This document shows, piece after piece, positions 53,807 to 63,851 of a stretch of 64,000 bases of DNA. The DNA is taken from positions 62,001-126,000 of the forward strand of contig JAPDRN010000061.1 in assembly GCA_030247855.1 (NCBI GenBank), in the 5' to 3' direction. Numbering within the stretch: position 1 is the first letter of the stretch; each line of letters starts with the position of its first letter. Under the pieces are notes generated by a model, which worked only from the letters and a program-made list of their open reading frames with translations, did not search any database and was not told the origin of the DNA. Made by a program: the position numbers and the translations under genes. The DNA comes from Knufia peltigerae (Eukaryota > Ascomycota > Eurotiomycetes > Chaetothyriales > Trichomeriaceae).

Positions 53807-54946
53807 TCAGTCTTCCTTCCTTGGCCCACGACTTGCCAACTTCTCCTTCAACCATGGGATCTCGTCCAAAGAATACCGATAGGCCCGGAACAAGGCATTC
53901 GACTCCCCCGGAAAGATCTTAGCCGCCGCCGCATCTGGGTACGGCGCAAAGTGTGGGTTCACGTACTCCCAACAGGCGTAGCCGTCTCTCGTGACCTCAA
54001 AGATACGACCGAAGGCACTCTCACACAACAGAGTGTTGCCATTCGACAACCTCTGAGCGCTGCCCATGAACGGTGTGAAGAAATACACCATCTGTGACTT
54101 GTCGTGATACTCCCAGACGATCTTCTTGGTTTCACGCTCCACCTCGATGGCACGCGTGTACTGAATTGATTCTCCGGTTCGAAAAGCTCCGTTGTCGAAG
54201 ATGAGGATGTTGCCATTTTCCAGTTCGGTGGCGTTGTGTTGTTGTGCCAGCACGTCAGACCCAAGTTTCCACACGATATTTCCCGTGGACTTTTCGATGA
54301 TCACCACCGCCGAGACTGATCGCATGGACGCCAGGATATGTTTTCCATCACGCATCGGTAAAACGGCGTTGATCAAAGGATAATGCTCCCGCGTGTAATG
54401 TGGTTGTAACGGATATTCCTTTTTGGGTAGCCGCTCTGAGACCTTCCACCGCCACGTCAATTTTCCGTCGGCATCGACTTCATTGATTGTATCTGCATAC
54501 GTTATGCCGTCAATTTCGGAGCCTGGCACGCCGCCGACCACCTTTGCCGATTCTTCAGGTGAGAGAGCTTCAAGGCTGGTATAAAGTATGCGACCATCGC
54601 CGTAGTGGTATTGATCATGGTGGCCCAAAGCATCGGCATACTGGCGGATCACTTGCCCATCAGGGTTCAGTTCACTCATGATACCTCCACCGTACTTGTT
54701 GAAGAAAGGGAACGGAGACGGCCCAGGGCGAAGCGTGTTGACGGCGAGATTGCCATTTGGCAGGATCCTCGCATGGCGCCCAATTCTTCCTGGAAGCTTC
54801 CACGAGTGTACTTCCTGACCATCGATGTCAATTAGATGTGCGGTGTCGCTGGTAAGAGGGCAGAAAAGCGTGTAGCCTCCGAAAGATCTCTTCTTGTCGA
54901 CACCAGTCAGGCCAACGCGTCTACGTTTCAATGTGTTCTGCTCCAT
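53807..54946 (-). CDS. Arylsulfotransferase (ASST)-like beta-propeller enzyme
   Basis: A single-exon 379-aa protein from the ATG at 54946 (MEQNTLKRRRVGLTGVDKKR). Repeated blade motifs fit the arylsulfotransferase family, in which strands ending in G-x-x-x-W alternate with N-G-N-x-L turns: DGQEVHSWKLPGRIGRHARI, LPNGNLAVN, INEVDADGKLTWRWKVSERL, STGNIVWKLGSDVLAQQHNA, ELENGNILIFDNGAFR, ETKKIVWEYHD, RLSNGNTLLCESAFGRIFEV. Bacterial ASSTs move sulfate between phenols; fungal relatives are uncharacterised. Lack of a signal peptide suggests a cytosolic protein. The intronless structure and bacterial-type family raise the possibility of horizontal transfer. It is divergent from the MFS permease, sharing a 644-bp promoter with duplicated palindromes. 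Confidence 0.8.
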   Translation of the reverse strand: MEQNTLKRRRVGLTGVDKKRSFGGYTLFCPLTSDTAHLIDIDGQEVHSWKLPGRIGRHARILPNGNLAVNTLRPGPSPFPFFNKYGGGIMSELNPDGQVIRQYADALGHHDQYHYGDGRILYTSLEALSPEESAKVVGGVPGSEIDGITYADTINEVDADGKLTWRWKVSERLPKKEYPLQPHYTREHYPLINAVLPMRDGKHILASMRSVSAVVIIEKSTGNIVWKLGSDVLAQQHNATELENGNILIFDNGAFRTGESIQYTRAIEVERETKKIVWEYHDKSQMVYFFTPFMGSAQRLSNGNTLLCESAFGRIFEVTRDGYACWEYVNPHFAPYPDAAAAKIFPGESNALFRAYRYSLDEIPWLKEKLASRGPRKED

Positions 54947-55118
54947 TATATACACTCAGGATGATTGATTGATGATTTTATGGACAAAGCATTACAGTCA
55001 CTCACTATATATACAGCTTTGGGCCTTAAGGATCCTCTATCGGTCTGCCCCGACAACAAAAATCGGATAGGGCAGTCCAGCTTTCAGTACCGCTTGCCAT
55101 GCTCTGATAGCCTTCCTA

Positions 55119-55132
55119 CGGCATGCCGGCGG
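55119..55132 (+). promoter_or_regulatory. Palindromic CGGCATGCCG element, copy 1
   Basis: CGGCATGCCGGCGG. The first ten bases are a perfect palindrome with CGG-N4-CCG inverted triplets, typical of Zn2Cys6 dimer sites. About 170 bp from the arylsulfotransferase-like start. Confidence 0.5.
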
Positions 55133-55237
55133 CAGAGGCCAAGTCTTTGCACTTCTATCAGCGCCGATTGGCCCTTGTTGTGCGCAGGAAGCCACTTCGA
55201 ATCTAGGAACTCGATTGCGACAAGCTCGGTCGACCGG

Positions 55238-55251
55238 CGGCATGCCGGCGG
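55238..55251 (+). promoter_or_regulatory. Palindromic CGGCATGCCG element, copy 2
   Basis: The same 14 bases in the same orientation, 119 bp downstream of copy 1, here preceded by CCGG. About 340 bp from the permease start. Confidence 0.5.
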
Positions 55252-55590
55252 TGTTTCCATCGGACTGATAAGACTTGCCATATCAATATTAAGAACTTCC
55301 GCAAGGACCTGGAGAACGGACCTCTCATAGGTCGATATCAATCAGCACGCCATGATTGCCAAAGATGATATCTTCAAATCCTGATGGAAAGAGAGCATTA
55401 TCATACGGTCGCGCGATTGATATCGTGTCAGTGTCAAAATGCATATAAGTCGACAAGATTCGCAGAGTTGGGGACGAGTGTCCTTGCCCAAGGAGAGTAA
55501 AAGTCTGAAAGCAAAAATCGAGTGGCTCCTGGATCGCGGAAGAGCATCATCATATCAGTTTGACCATACATATATAATACTGCTATCAGA

Positions 55591-57219
55591 ATGGGCGTCC
55601 CATCTGAAATGAAAGCCAGGATAGAACAACCTCAACACTCAGCTAACGCCGTCATCGGGGAAGATGCACTGGACTTCGTCCCAGGCTACGTGGCTGATCT
55701 CCAGTACGAGGCTGTCGAAGCCAGAAAGGCAGTCCTCAAGGTTGACTTGTTCATCTTACCCTTTATCGTGCTCTGCTTCTGTTTCCTCCAATTCGACCGG
55801 ACCAACATTGGCAATGCACTCACAGACACCATGCGGCACGATATCAACGTCGGCAACGAGCAGATCAACACCGCCCAGACACTCTTCATTGTTGGATTTG
55901 TCATAACCGAAATACCCTTCAACATGATCTCGAAGTGGCTCGGGCCTGAACGTTTCCTCCCCGTCACGATGTTCTGCTGGGGCATTGTGACATGGGCACA
56001 GATCTTCATCAAGAACGCCTCGGGTCTATGGGCCGCCAGGTTCTTCATCGGAGCTCTAGAAGGTGGATACATACCTGGATTTGTGCTGTACATTTCAAAG
56101 TACTACACCAACCAGGAGCTCGGCCTGCGCTTCGCCATCTTCTGGGCCTCCAACAGCTTTGCCGGTGCTCTAGGTGGGCCTCTGTCGATCGGGCTCCTTT
56201 CCCTTCGAGGATCCCACGGTCTTCATGGGTGGCAGTGGCTTTTCCTGATAGAAGGCATCTTGACCTGCTTTCTTGCAGTCGTTGCCTACTTCTACCTACC
56301 CCATGGTCCTGCCCGGCCCAAGACCTTCTTCGGCAACTCCTTCACTTTCTTCACCGAACGAGAGGCGAGCATCTTGGTCACACGCGTGATTCGCAATGAT
56401 CCCACCAAGGCTCTTCGATATGGAAAGCCGGTCCTGCCCAGACATATCTTGGAGACTTTCATGGACTGGAGACTGTATGGTCACCTCGTCGGTGCCTTCT
56501 TGTCCATGATAATGATTCAGCCGATGAACACGTACGCCCCTTCCATCATCAAGTCTTTGGGATTCAGTGGGCTCCAAGCCAACGGGCTGAATTCCGTGGG
56601 CAGTGTCTGCGCCCTGGTTTGGTCGATCTCCCTCGCCTTCAGCAGCGACAAAATGAGGGAACGTGGTTTCCATATCGTTGTCGGTTATCTCTGGGGAGCT
56701 GCTGGTCTCCTGTGGTTGGCATTGGCACCGACCGGGGTCGGAAAGTGGGTTCTCTATGGTATGTCTATCCATTCTTCCATGACCTTTTCTTGGGCAATAA
56801 GAAAAAGCTAACGTTCCATTCAGGTGGCGTTGTAATGACCCAGATGGGTATGGGATCTGCTCAGGCGATTAGTGCGGCATGGCTCACGTCCAAAATTCAA
56901 GACTACAAACGCCCAGTTGCTTTGGCAGCATATGTGATGAGCATTCAGCTAGCAGGATTTCCCGGTAATCAATTGTTCACGGCGCAAGGTCAGTCAACCT
57001 GGTGATCTCATTCCACACGGACCCCGACTGACCTTTTACACAGACGCTCCTCGATATAGACATGGCTTGATCATTGCGGCGTCTTGTGCCGTCGCTGGAG
57101 CAGTTGTAATCTTGGGTTGGAAGTTGCTTTATCGTCTGTTCGATCACGGCGAAGGTGGTGTCGAGACACGATATGGAGTACCTCCTCCGCTGGAGACCAG
57201 GACAGGCTCAGACGTCTGA
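55591..57219 (+). CDS. MFS permease, anion:cation symporter family (Dal5/TNA1-like)
   Basis: Three exons (55591-56758, 56824-56988, 57044-57219) give 502 aa with twelve predicted helices. Family blocks are clear: the first helix has LKVDLFILPFIVLCFCFLQF followed by DRTNIGNALTD; loop 2-3 reads TEIPFNMISKWLGPERFLPV; then CWGIVTWAQIFIKNASGLWA, GALEGGYIPGFVLYISKYYT and FWASNSFAGALGGPLSIGLL. The later half has MNTYAPSIIKSLGFSGLQAN. Members import allantoate, nicotinate, pantothenate, biotin or other small organic acids, or carry aromatic compounds; the substrate here is unknown. Its shared promoter with a sulfotransferase-like enzyme suggests uptake or efflux of that pathway's compound. Confidence 0.92.
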
Positions 57220-58022
57220 ACACATCAACGAGCAGAAAGCGTGACTTTGTAGGAAGAATAGTGTTTCCCCTGAGAACTGAATCTGTGTCCGACGACGATG
57301 TACCCCTGCGCACCCCCCATAATCTTCAACTTGAACTGCGCCAGGTAGACAGACCCCTCCTGCTCCGTAGCGCACTGGAAATAAAGGCGTTATTGTTCGA
57401 CCTACTTGCTCTCGGCGAACAGCTAACATGCTGCTTAAACTTGAGACGAGATCTGATGCGAAAACAGGACGGGAACACAACAACAGGGGTGTCAGGGCCG
57501 CCTTAGCTTCTAACCAGGCGCCAGGTGACTTGCTGGCCAGAGGACGTCCTGGGCACATGTTCGCTAGTCCACATGGCCCGGATGGCATGAAGCGCGCATT
57601 GGACATACAGTAGGGTAGCATTTGGGCGGCTCAAACAGCTCTGGCCTTGTGGTTCACAGTCTGTAACGGGCTGGCTGCAGCTGCAGGTGGGACTGGTTGG
57701 TCAGCTACAATAGTACTTCCAGGGTTCCGCGGTCGCGCTCGATATGCTTCGTTATTGAGCTCTCAGAGCACGCTGGAGCACTAAGGCACTTCCGAGGCTA
57801 ACTTTGTTTAATGGCGGCGCTTCTCTAAGATCCCCTTCCGGCCGGCTGGTGCCTCTGGCCGCTCCGTCAAAGGTTAGAGCGGAATCATCAGGCTACAACC
57901 TCCGCACCATCTGTATCTCCAGCAGCTCAAGTCCCTGCCCTTGAGATTCGTCCCAGATCTTCTAATCCCCTCGCCCTCGCCATGTGAAATGCTTCTCGGC
58001 GGATCCCTTGTCCACGCTCACC
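57220..58022. other. Permease 3' flank and P450 promoter
   Basis: About 800 bp with no supported gene. CG-rich patches (CCGGCCGGCTGG near 57839) contain CGG/CCG triplets but not the 14-mer found in the bidirectional promoter. Confidence 0.55.
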
Positions 58023-59707
58023 ATGTACATTCATATGATGAGTGACTTGCAAGCGCATGCCTCTCTGATCGCCCTTTCCACACTAACACTTGTCGTGTTG
58101 TACACGGGCGTGTCGCTGCTGATCAACTACCGCAGATGCCCCCAGATCAAGGGCCCGTGGTTAGCGTGCGTCTCCGAACTCTGGCTGTTTCGATCCACCA
58201 CGGCCGGACGCATGTACGAGGACTGTTCAGCGGTGCTGGATCAATATGGTAGATCTCTTCCTCTCAGTTCCTCGTCGCGCTCGCCCAAGAAAGGTTAACA
58301 TTTGGCTATCCCAGGATCTCTCGCCCGCATCGCACCCAACAAGGTCGTCACCAACGACCCTGTCATCTGGACCCACATGAGTGCACCGCGATCCAAATTC
58401 ACCAAAGGCACTTGGTATGACCCCACCACGTTGGATCCGAATCAGAGGAACTCGCTGTCTCAGCGTGACGACAAGCTTCACAGTGTGCTCCGAGCGAAGA
58501 TGGCGAAGGGGGTAGGTATGCTGACTTTCCGGCCCAGGGCAGCGAGACTAACGATGACAAGTACTCGGGCAAAGAGATTCCGGCGCTCGAGTCCAACATT
58601 GACGATCGGATCAACGACATGGTGGTCCTCATCAAAAACGAGTCCGCAGCCGGCAAACCCGTGGACATGGCCAAGATTGCCCAGTTCTTCACGCTGGACG
58701 TGCTGACCCAGATCGCCTTTGAGGCACCCTTTGGGTATCTCACCAAGAACGACGATGTCTTCCAGTACATTCAAAAGGTGCAAGAGTTTCTGCACATCCT
58801 GGAGCTGGCATCCAACATTCCGGCCATACATCGAATGTTATCCAGCAGGATCATGCTGCGACTGTTTGGTCCGAAACCCACGGACAAGCTGGGCATGGGC
58901 GCCATGCTGGGAGTTGCGCAGCGTGTTGTTAATGAGCGCTATGCCCCGGATGCCAAGGCGAAAGACGATATGCTCGGCTCGTTCAAAAGGCACGGTCTCA
59001 GCAAAGACGAGGCGGAAAACGAGGCTGTCCTCCAGTTGTTGGGCGGCTCGGACTCCACCGCCACGGCGATCCGGATGACGTTCCTCTTCATCCTCACCAA
59101 CCCGGACGTGCATACGAAGTTGATGTCCGAATTCAGTGCTCACAGGGACCAGATTTCAACTCCGGTCATCAAGAGCGTCGAAGCTCGCGAGTTGCCGTAT
59201 CTACAGAGCTGCATCAAAGAAGGCCTCCGAGTGTTTCCGCCGCTGGCAGGCCTGCAGGGCAAGGTCTCGCCTCCAGAAGGCGAGACGGTCAATGGGCGTT
59301 TCATCCCCGGCAACGTCGAGGTCGGCTGGAATCCCATGTCTATGCAGCGCCGGCGCGAGATCTACGGCGAGGATGCCGAGATGTTTCGACCCGATCGCTG
59401 GATCGAAGCCGCGGCTCTGGAAGACGATGGTGCCAAACTCGGCTTGATGGAAAAGACGCTCGGCCTCGTCTTCGGACATGGAAAATACGGGTGCCTAGGC
59501 AAGACTATCGCCCTGATGGAGTTGGACAAGGTCTTTGTAGCGCTGTTTCAAAACTTCAACTTTGCCCTCGTCGACGTTGTCCGGCCGGTGCGCACATTCT
59601 GCCACGGCGCCCACCTCCAGTCGGACATGTGGGTACGTGCAACGAAGAAACATCGCCCGAGACGGTCATTATCTAAACATGCGTCCAGAACTCCTTCAAA
59701 GACGTGA
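58023..59707 (+). CDS. Cytochrome P450 monooxygenase (fungal benzoate/pisatin-demethylase-like group)
   Basis: Three exons (58023-58248, 58315-58511, 58562-59707) give 522 aa. An N-terminal membrane anchor (ASLIALSTLTLVVLYTGVSL) precedes YRRCPQIKGPW. The I-helix reads LLGGSDSTATAIRMTFLFIL. The ExxR motif is in SCIKEGLRVFPPL, the FRPDRW motif is present, and the heme loop is FGHGKYGCLGKTIALMELDK with the Cys ligand. The C-terminus (HLQSDMWVRATKK) is a common ending in this fungal group, so I keep the stop at 59707 rather than a possible extra intron at 59632. The substrate is unknown. Flanking permease, regulator and methyltransferase suggest a shared pathway. The ATG at 58023 is the first ATG in frame. 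Confidence 0.9.
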
Positions 59708-60993
59708 CTCATTCCTGGAGGTTCTTCGGACTTACCTCCTTCGGGGGTGCTTCCTTTGCGCACCCAAGACAATTTCGTGCTTGAAATCAACGGCCCTTGC
59801 CATCGCATCAGTCACTACCTACGACGCGACGCTGCGTAACATGGCATCGGGCTTAGACTGGTGCGTCTCTGAGCAGTACGCTGCACTTTCTAAATCTCAC
59901 CAAAACGGGACAAAGATTGGACTGAATTCGAGGCAATGCAAGACCATGAAAAGCCCTTACTACTGTCCTCTCAAGCCATTGGGAGGAATTCATACAATAG
60001 GATATTCACGTTCCAAGCCCATCTTTGTATACTGCACCACAAACTCGTCCAGCAGCCTGTTGAGTCCCCAAAGGTTCAAAGGATCGTTCTCCCCCGACTC
60101 ATGCATGCAACTCGGCATACAGCTCTTTCCTACTCCCTTGTGGAGAATACTTATACGTACCTACTAACCTGGTGTCTGGCCCGGTGTGACTCGGCCCTGA
60201 TTTAGGAAGGCCGATGGTCCGCAGATTCCGCCGTCAAACGATGAGATGCCTCGTAGCTGACAGGGTTTTCGGTTAGGCACATTAGATACTGATCGATGAT
60301 TGGTGAAGTTTTAACCTCCCCAGACCCGACTTAACCATGTAAAGACGCTGACAATTTTCGCATATGTACGGATGGTGGATTTTTTGGTTGCTGGAGCAGA
60401 AGAGAGTGAGGCTGTGTTGGGATCACTTAGAGACCCCGGTTCGAAGGCCGAGCGGCGAATCCAGACCTCGTTAATTGTCGTAACGATGCGTCTTGACTCA
60501 TGACCGGACACGTTTTTCGGTATTCGTATGGGAAAGTCTTAGAAACAGTCGACTACGTTCGAGGACGTATAGCGATAATCACGGCAGATATTGAAGAGCC
60601 CGGGCTCGTCGTTGACAGCTGCCACGATATTCCCGAGATCGAACGGCGATACGTCTTACTCAGAGAACAGAGTCCTGCGCCTGGGATATGTGGCAGCGTC
60701 TCACAATTGAACCCCCAAACGAGGGTTCCAGCCAGGATGAGCAAGGGCGGCATCCTGCTGTTTCTGATTGCGGGGTGGAGCCGCGAGCAGTTCAATCATC
60801 AGATACCTTGGCATTAATGTCGCCATAAATAAAATACCCCGTTCGAGATGCCTCCGGATAGTTTCTTATCTCTGACTCTTGTCCTCTATGACTGAGCGTC
60901 GGATCTATTTATCGTCATGTACATGGTTTACTCGGAAGAAGATTGTCGCCTTTATCATGCCTCTGCACAAATAAGTATGGCCAAAGCGAGATA
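59708..60993. other. Intergenic, P450 to regulator
   Basis: About 1.3 kb. A plus-strand frame at 60500-60817 (105 codons) has no recognisable feature. The region probably holds the P450 3' UTR and the regulator's promoter. No further copy of the CGGCATGCCG element is seen here. Confidence 0.55.
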
Positions 60994-62847
60994 ATGCCGC
61001 CGGTGCGGTCTGGCAGGGCTTCCAAAGCATGCGATGCATGCCGCAAGCAGAAAACGCGCTGTTATGCATCCGATAACAACCAAAGAGGCATCTGCCTCCG
61101 ATGCGAAACACTGTCACAGCCATGTTCACTCGAGTCTTCACCAAGCCGGCAGCAGTCAAGACGCAGCAGCATCATAGACAAAGCATCAGCGGCCAGCCGA
61201 GATGTTTCTGTGGATACAAGGCTTGAACGCCTGGAAAGCACAGTACAGGCTCTGGTAGAGAGGCTTGATTCAGCCCATGGTACCGCCATGAGAGGTGTCG
61301 TTAGTCCCACGGCTTCGAATCGACCGCCGCTACCAAGGCTTCAAGCCCCTCAGAACCTGCGGGAAGAAGAGAAAGACTCGGCGCCAGTGCTCTTGATCCG
61401 AGATGCCGCCGCACATGCCGGTGGTGTCCAGTCACCAAAGCAGCAGGTCCAAACTAACCAACCAAGGCGCTACTCGGATGTGATATCAAGTGGTCTGGTG
61501 TCATTGAAGACCGCGCATATGCTGATGTCCTTGTTCCATGTCCACTATGGCCGTTGGGTCAAATTCGCCGAAGACCTGACCGCCGAGACACTCTTGTTGC
61601 AAGTCAGGGAGAGGTCCCCGCTGTTGTTATGCAGTATTCTCCTGATCGCGGTACGACACACGACACAAGAGCTTGCAGATGACCTTGCCCCTCCTCTGTA
61701 CGAAGAAGCGCGAAGCCTCGTCGCACCGGCCCTTCTCACGGTGCCGCAGACCACCGAGTTTTTCCAGGCCGCTCTCATATTGAGCCTATGGTCCACGACA
61801 ATCGGACAGGTGCCACTGAGCATCGACAGCTGGCTCCTGACTGGCTACGCGATTCAGCAAAGTCTGGCCAGCCCGTATTTCAATCGGGTCTGTCAAGAAG
61901 TGCAGCAAGACTTGTCCGTAAGTAGAGCTGACCTCGACGCGTGGTGCATCTGGAATCACCTGTGTGTCGCACATCTTCAGTACTGCGTGGGCACTCGAAG
62001 GCAGGCGCTCCTGAACCAAGCCCAAATCAACCAGTGTCTCCGTTTCCTCGAATCGGACAACGTCACCAACTTCGAAGCGAGAATGGTCGCCGAGGTTCAG
62101 CTCTACTGGATCATCTACGAAAAGTACATCTGCTACGACTCCGACTCCGCCGAGGTTGTCGACTCGACAGACTCCACGACGCGGGCCTTGCAGGAGTGGC
62201 AAAGGGATTGGGCGGGTTTGTTCAATCAGCCGCGCTCCCAGTTCCTCCAGATGGGCTTCCACTTTGCCCATCTGCTTGCCCACTGCCAGTCGCTGAAGTC
62301 GACCCCCCGCGCGACGGTGGTGATGCGGTTGCCACTCCTGATCGAAATGATCCGGCTGGCCAAATCCATCATCAGCCTCGCCATGGACACGACGGACGAA
62401 CGCACCCGGCACTTGACCGACCACATATATCACGTCATCACCTTTTCCGCACTCACGCTGTGTCGGCTGGTTCATACGTACGAATCAAAACTTCGCGCAG
62501 CCAGACAAGACATCGAGGCCCTTGACCTCCTCGTGATGCGACTCATCGGTTGGCTCAAGACGATTGGGCTCCCGTGTCACGCAGCACATATTCTCGGCGA
62601 CGCCGTTTCTGCACAGTTCAAAAAACTACGCCCGAACTTTCAACCTGAACCACCTCAAGTCACAGACCCTGGCATTATTATCGGGGTCAGTGACGGAACG
62701 TCTTGGCCCGACGACCGACGAGTATTATCAAATGACAACAACAACTTTATGTATCCCGATTTTATCGGATCCGAGTTGTTCGATGTCGACGCTTCGTCCT
62801 GGCCCCAGTGGGACATGATGCTGTCTGATGCTGACATGTCCGTGTGA
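60994..62847 (+). CDS. Zn(II)2Cys6 transcription factor (candidate cluster regulator)
   Basis: A single exon from the ATG at 60994 gives 617 aa. The DNA-binding cluster lies at the N-terminus: ACDACRKQKTRCYASDNNQR then GICLRCETLSQPC. A linker coiled coil follows (VDTRLERLESTVQALVERLD) and would mediate dimerisation. The middle region from about residue 170 shows the fungal-TF helical pattern: SDVISSGLVSLKTAHMLMSL, FHVHYGRWVKFA, SILLIAVRHTTQELAD, and RMVAEVQLYWIIYEKYI. A dimeric factor with this fold would suit the CGG-N4-CCG palindromes in the bidirectional promoter 6 kb away; that link is inference. It is convergent with the methyltransferase, with 197 bp between their ends. Confidence 0.88.
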   Translation: MPPVRSGRASKACDACRKQKTRCYASDNNQRGICLRCETLSQPCSLESSPSRQQSRRSSIIDKASAASRDVSVDTRLERLESTVQALVERLDSAHGTAMRGVVSPTASNRPPLPRLQAPQNLREEEKDSAPVLLIRDAAAHAGGVQSPKQQVQTNQPRRYSDVISSGLVSLKTAHMLMSLFHVHYGRWVKFAEDLTAETLLLQVRERSPLLLCSILLIAVRHTTQELADDLAPPLYEEARSLVAPALLTVPQTTEFFQAALILSLWSTTIGQVPLSIDSWLLTGYAIQQSLASPYFNRVCQEVQQDLSVSRADLDAWCIWNHLCVAHLQYCVGTRRQALLNQAQINQCLRFLESDNVTNFEARMVAEVQLYWIIYEKYICYDSDSAEVVDSTDSTTRALQEWQRDWAGLFNQPRSQFLQMGFHFAHLLAHCQSLKSTPRATVVMRLPLLIEMIRLAKSIISLAMDTTDERTRHLTDHIYHVITFSALTLCRLVHTYESKLRAARQDIEALDLLVMRLIGWLKTIGLPCHAAHILGDAVSAQFKKLRPNFQPEPPQVTDPGIIIGVSDGTSWPDDRRVLSNDNNNFMYPDFIGSELFDVDASSWPQWDMMLSDADMSV

Positions 62848-63044
62848 GGACGTTATACAACTGAGAAGAGAAACATAGCCCTTCGATAGAACTGATCATA
62901 TAACGTACTGTGCTATTCACGGCCTTCCCTCATTCAACAATTGCAGTCACCAAACTCACACCTAAAGTCGTTGAAAGAGGAAAGATTGCAAGAATGTAAC
63001 GTATAATAGCTATATTTGGGGGCCAAGGGCGCTGTCCAAAGTTG

Positions 63045-63851
63045 TTACTTTCGACAGAGTATCCAGCCATCCAATCCAAGAATTCGACTCTCTGGTTTGG
63101 CTGCCCACTCCTTGTAGGATTTCTCGATCTCCTGGCACTCCTCTAGAGTGGTCATACCCGCCTCTCGAAACATATATCCAACTTTACTTGCACCAGCGGC
63201 GAAGTTCCTCATTGCTTCCCCAAAGTAATGCTCAGATTTTGACCCCAATTGAATCTGGCTCCATTCGAACCCTACCTCTCGCGCCCAGACGTGGCTGAAT
63301 CTCCCTGCATTCGGAACCGTGCCTTTCATGTCGCACATCTTGTACCAGATCTCTTTCTGTTTATCAAAGGCCGGGTTATGAGGCCAAAAGACCAAATCTG
63401 CAGAGTCTCCCGATGCTACAAGACCACCTGGGCGAGTCAGCTGGCGCATGTACCGCAAAACTTTCACTGGCTCGTGGATATGAAACAAGACCTGGTGGGC
63501 GTGGACAATGTTGAAGGTGTCATCTTCAAAATCTTCCAGCAGCTTGTGTGCGTCGCCGAACCTGAACTCGACGTTCTTCACACCTTGTGCCGTTGCTGCA
63601 CCCCGTGCGAGGGCAAGTTCCTTCTCCGTGACGTCGATGCCAATGACGTGGCCTTGCGGCACGAGTTGTGCAAATCCAAGGGTAATTGAGCCAGATCCAC
63701 AGCCTACATCGAGGATACTGTCCGTCGGTTTGATGAAGTCGATGAGATATGGTGCCGAGTTGGCAGCTGTGCGTCTAGCAAACGACTCGGTCAAGACGTC
63801 ATAGGGTCGCAGTTCTTGTACTCCGCGAGTCGGCTTGTCGTTGGCTGACAT
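63045..63851 (-). CDS. SAM-dependent methyltransferase, class I (UbiE/Methyltransf_11-like)
   Basis: 268 aa from the ATG at 63851 (MSANDKPTRGVQELRPYDVL); an upstream in-frame ATG would add a 43-residue tail unlike the family. The Rossmann motifs are intact: motif I SILDVGCGSGSITLGFAQLV, the acidic strand HVIGIDVTEKELALARG, motif II NVEFRFGDAHKLLEDF, and the post-II region FNIVHAHQVLFHIHEPVKVL with LTRPGGLVASGD. The relatively free C-terminal half (FDKQKEIWYKMCDMKG, GLDGWILCRK) resembles fungal small-molecule methyltransferases in metabolite clusters. The acceptor substrate is unknown. Confidence 0.88.
   Translation of the reverse strand: MSANDKPTRGVQELRPYDVLTESFARRTAANSAPYLIDFIKPTDSILDVGCGSGSITLGFAQLVPQGHVIGIDVTEKELALARGAATAQGVKNVEFRFGDAHKLLEDFEDDTFNIVHAHQVLFHIHEPVKVLRYMRQLTRPGGLVASGDSADLVFWPHNPAFDKQKEIWYKMCDMKGTVPNAGRFSHVWAREVGFEWSQIQLGSKSEHYFGEAMRNFAAGASKVGYMFREAGMTTLEECQEIEKSYKEWAAKPESRILGLDGWILCRK

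Larger units (their letters stand above)
54947..55590. promoter_or_regulatory. Divergent promoter of arylsulfotransferase-like gene and MFS permease
   Basis: 644 bp containing two identical CGGCATGCCGGCGG elements (entered separately) and AT-rich TATATA stretches close to both starts (55012-55018 and 55568-55575). It looks like a co-regulated bidirectional promoter. Confidence 0.5.

Noticed and set aside
59632..59830. Extra 3' intron in the P450 gene giving a different C-terminus
   Set aside because: GTACGT and CAG are available, but splicing would replace SDMWVRATKK, which is the usual end in this P450 group.
61786..62475. 229-codon minus-strand open frame
   Set aside because: Shadow of the Zn2Cys6 regulator, whose sense translation is clearly conserved.
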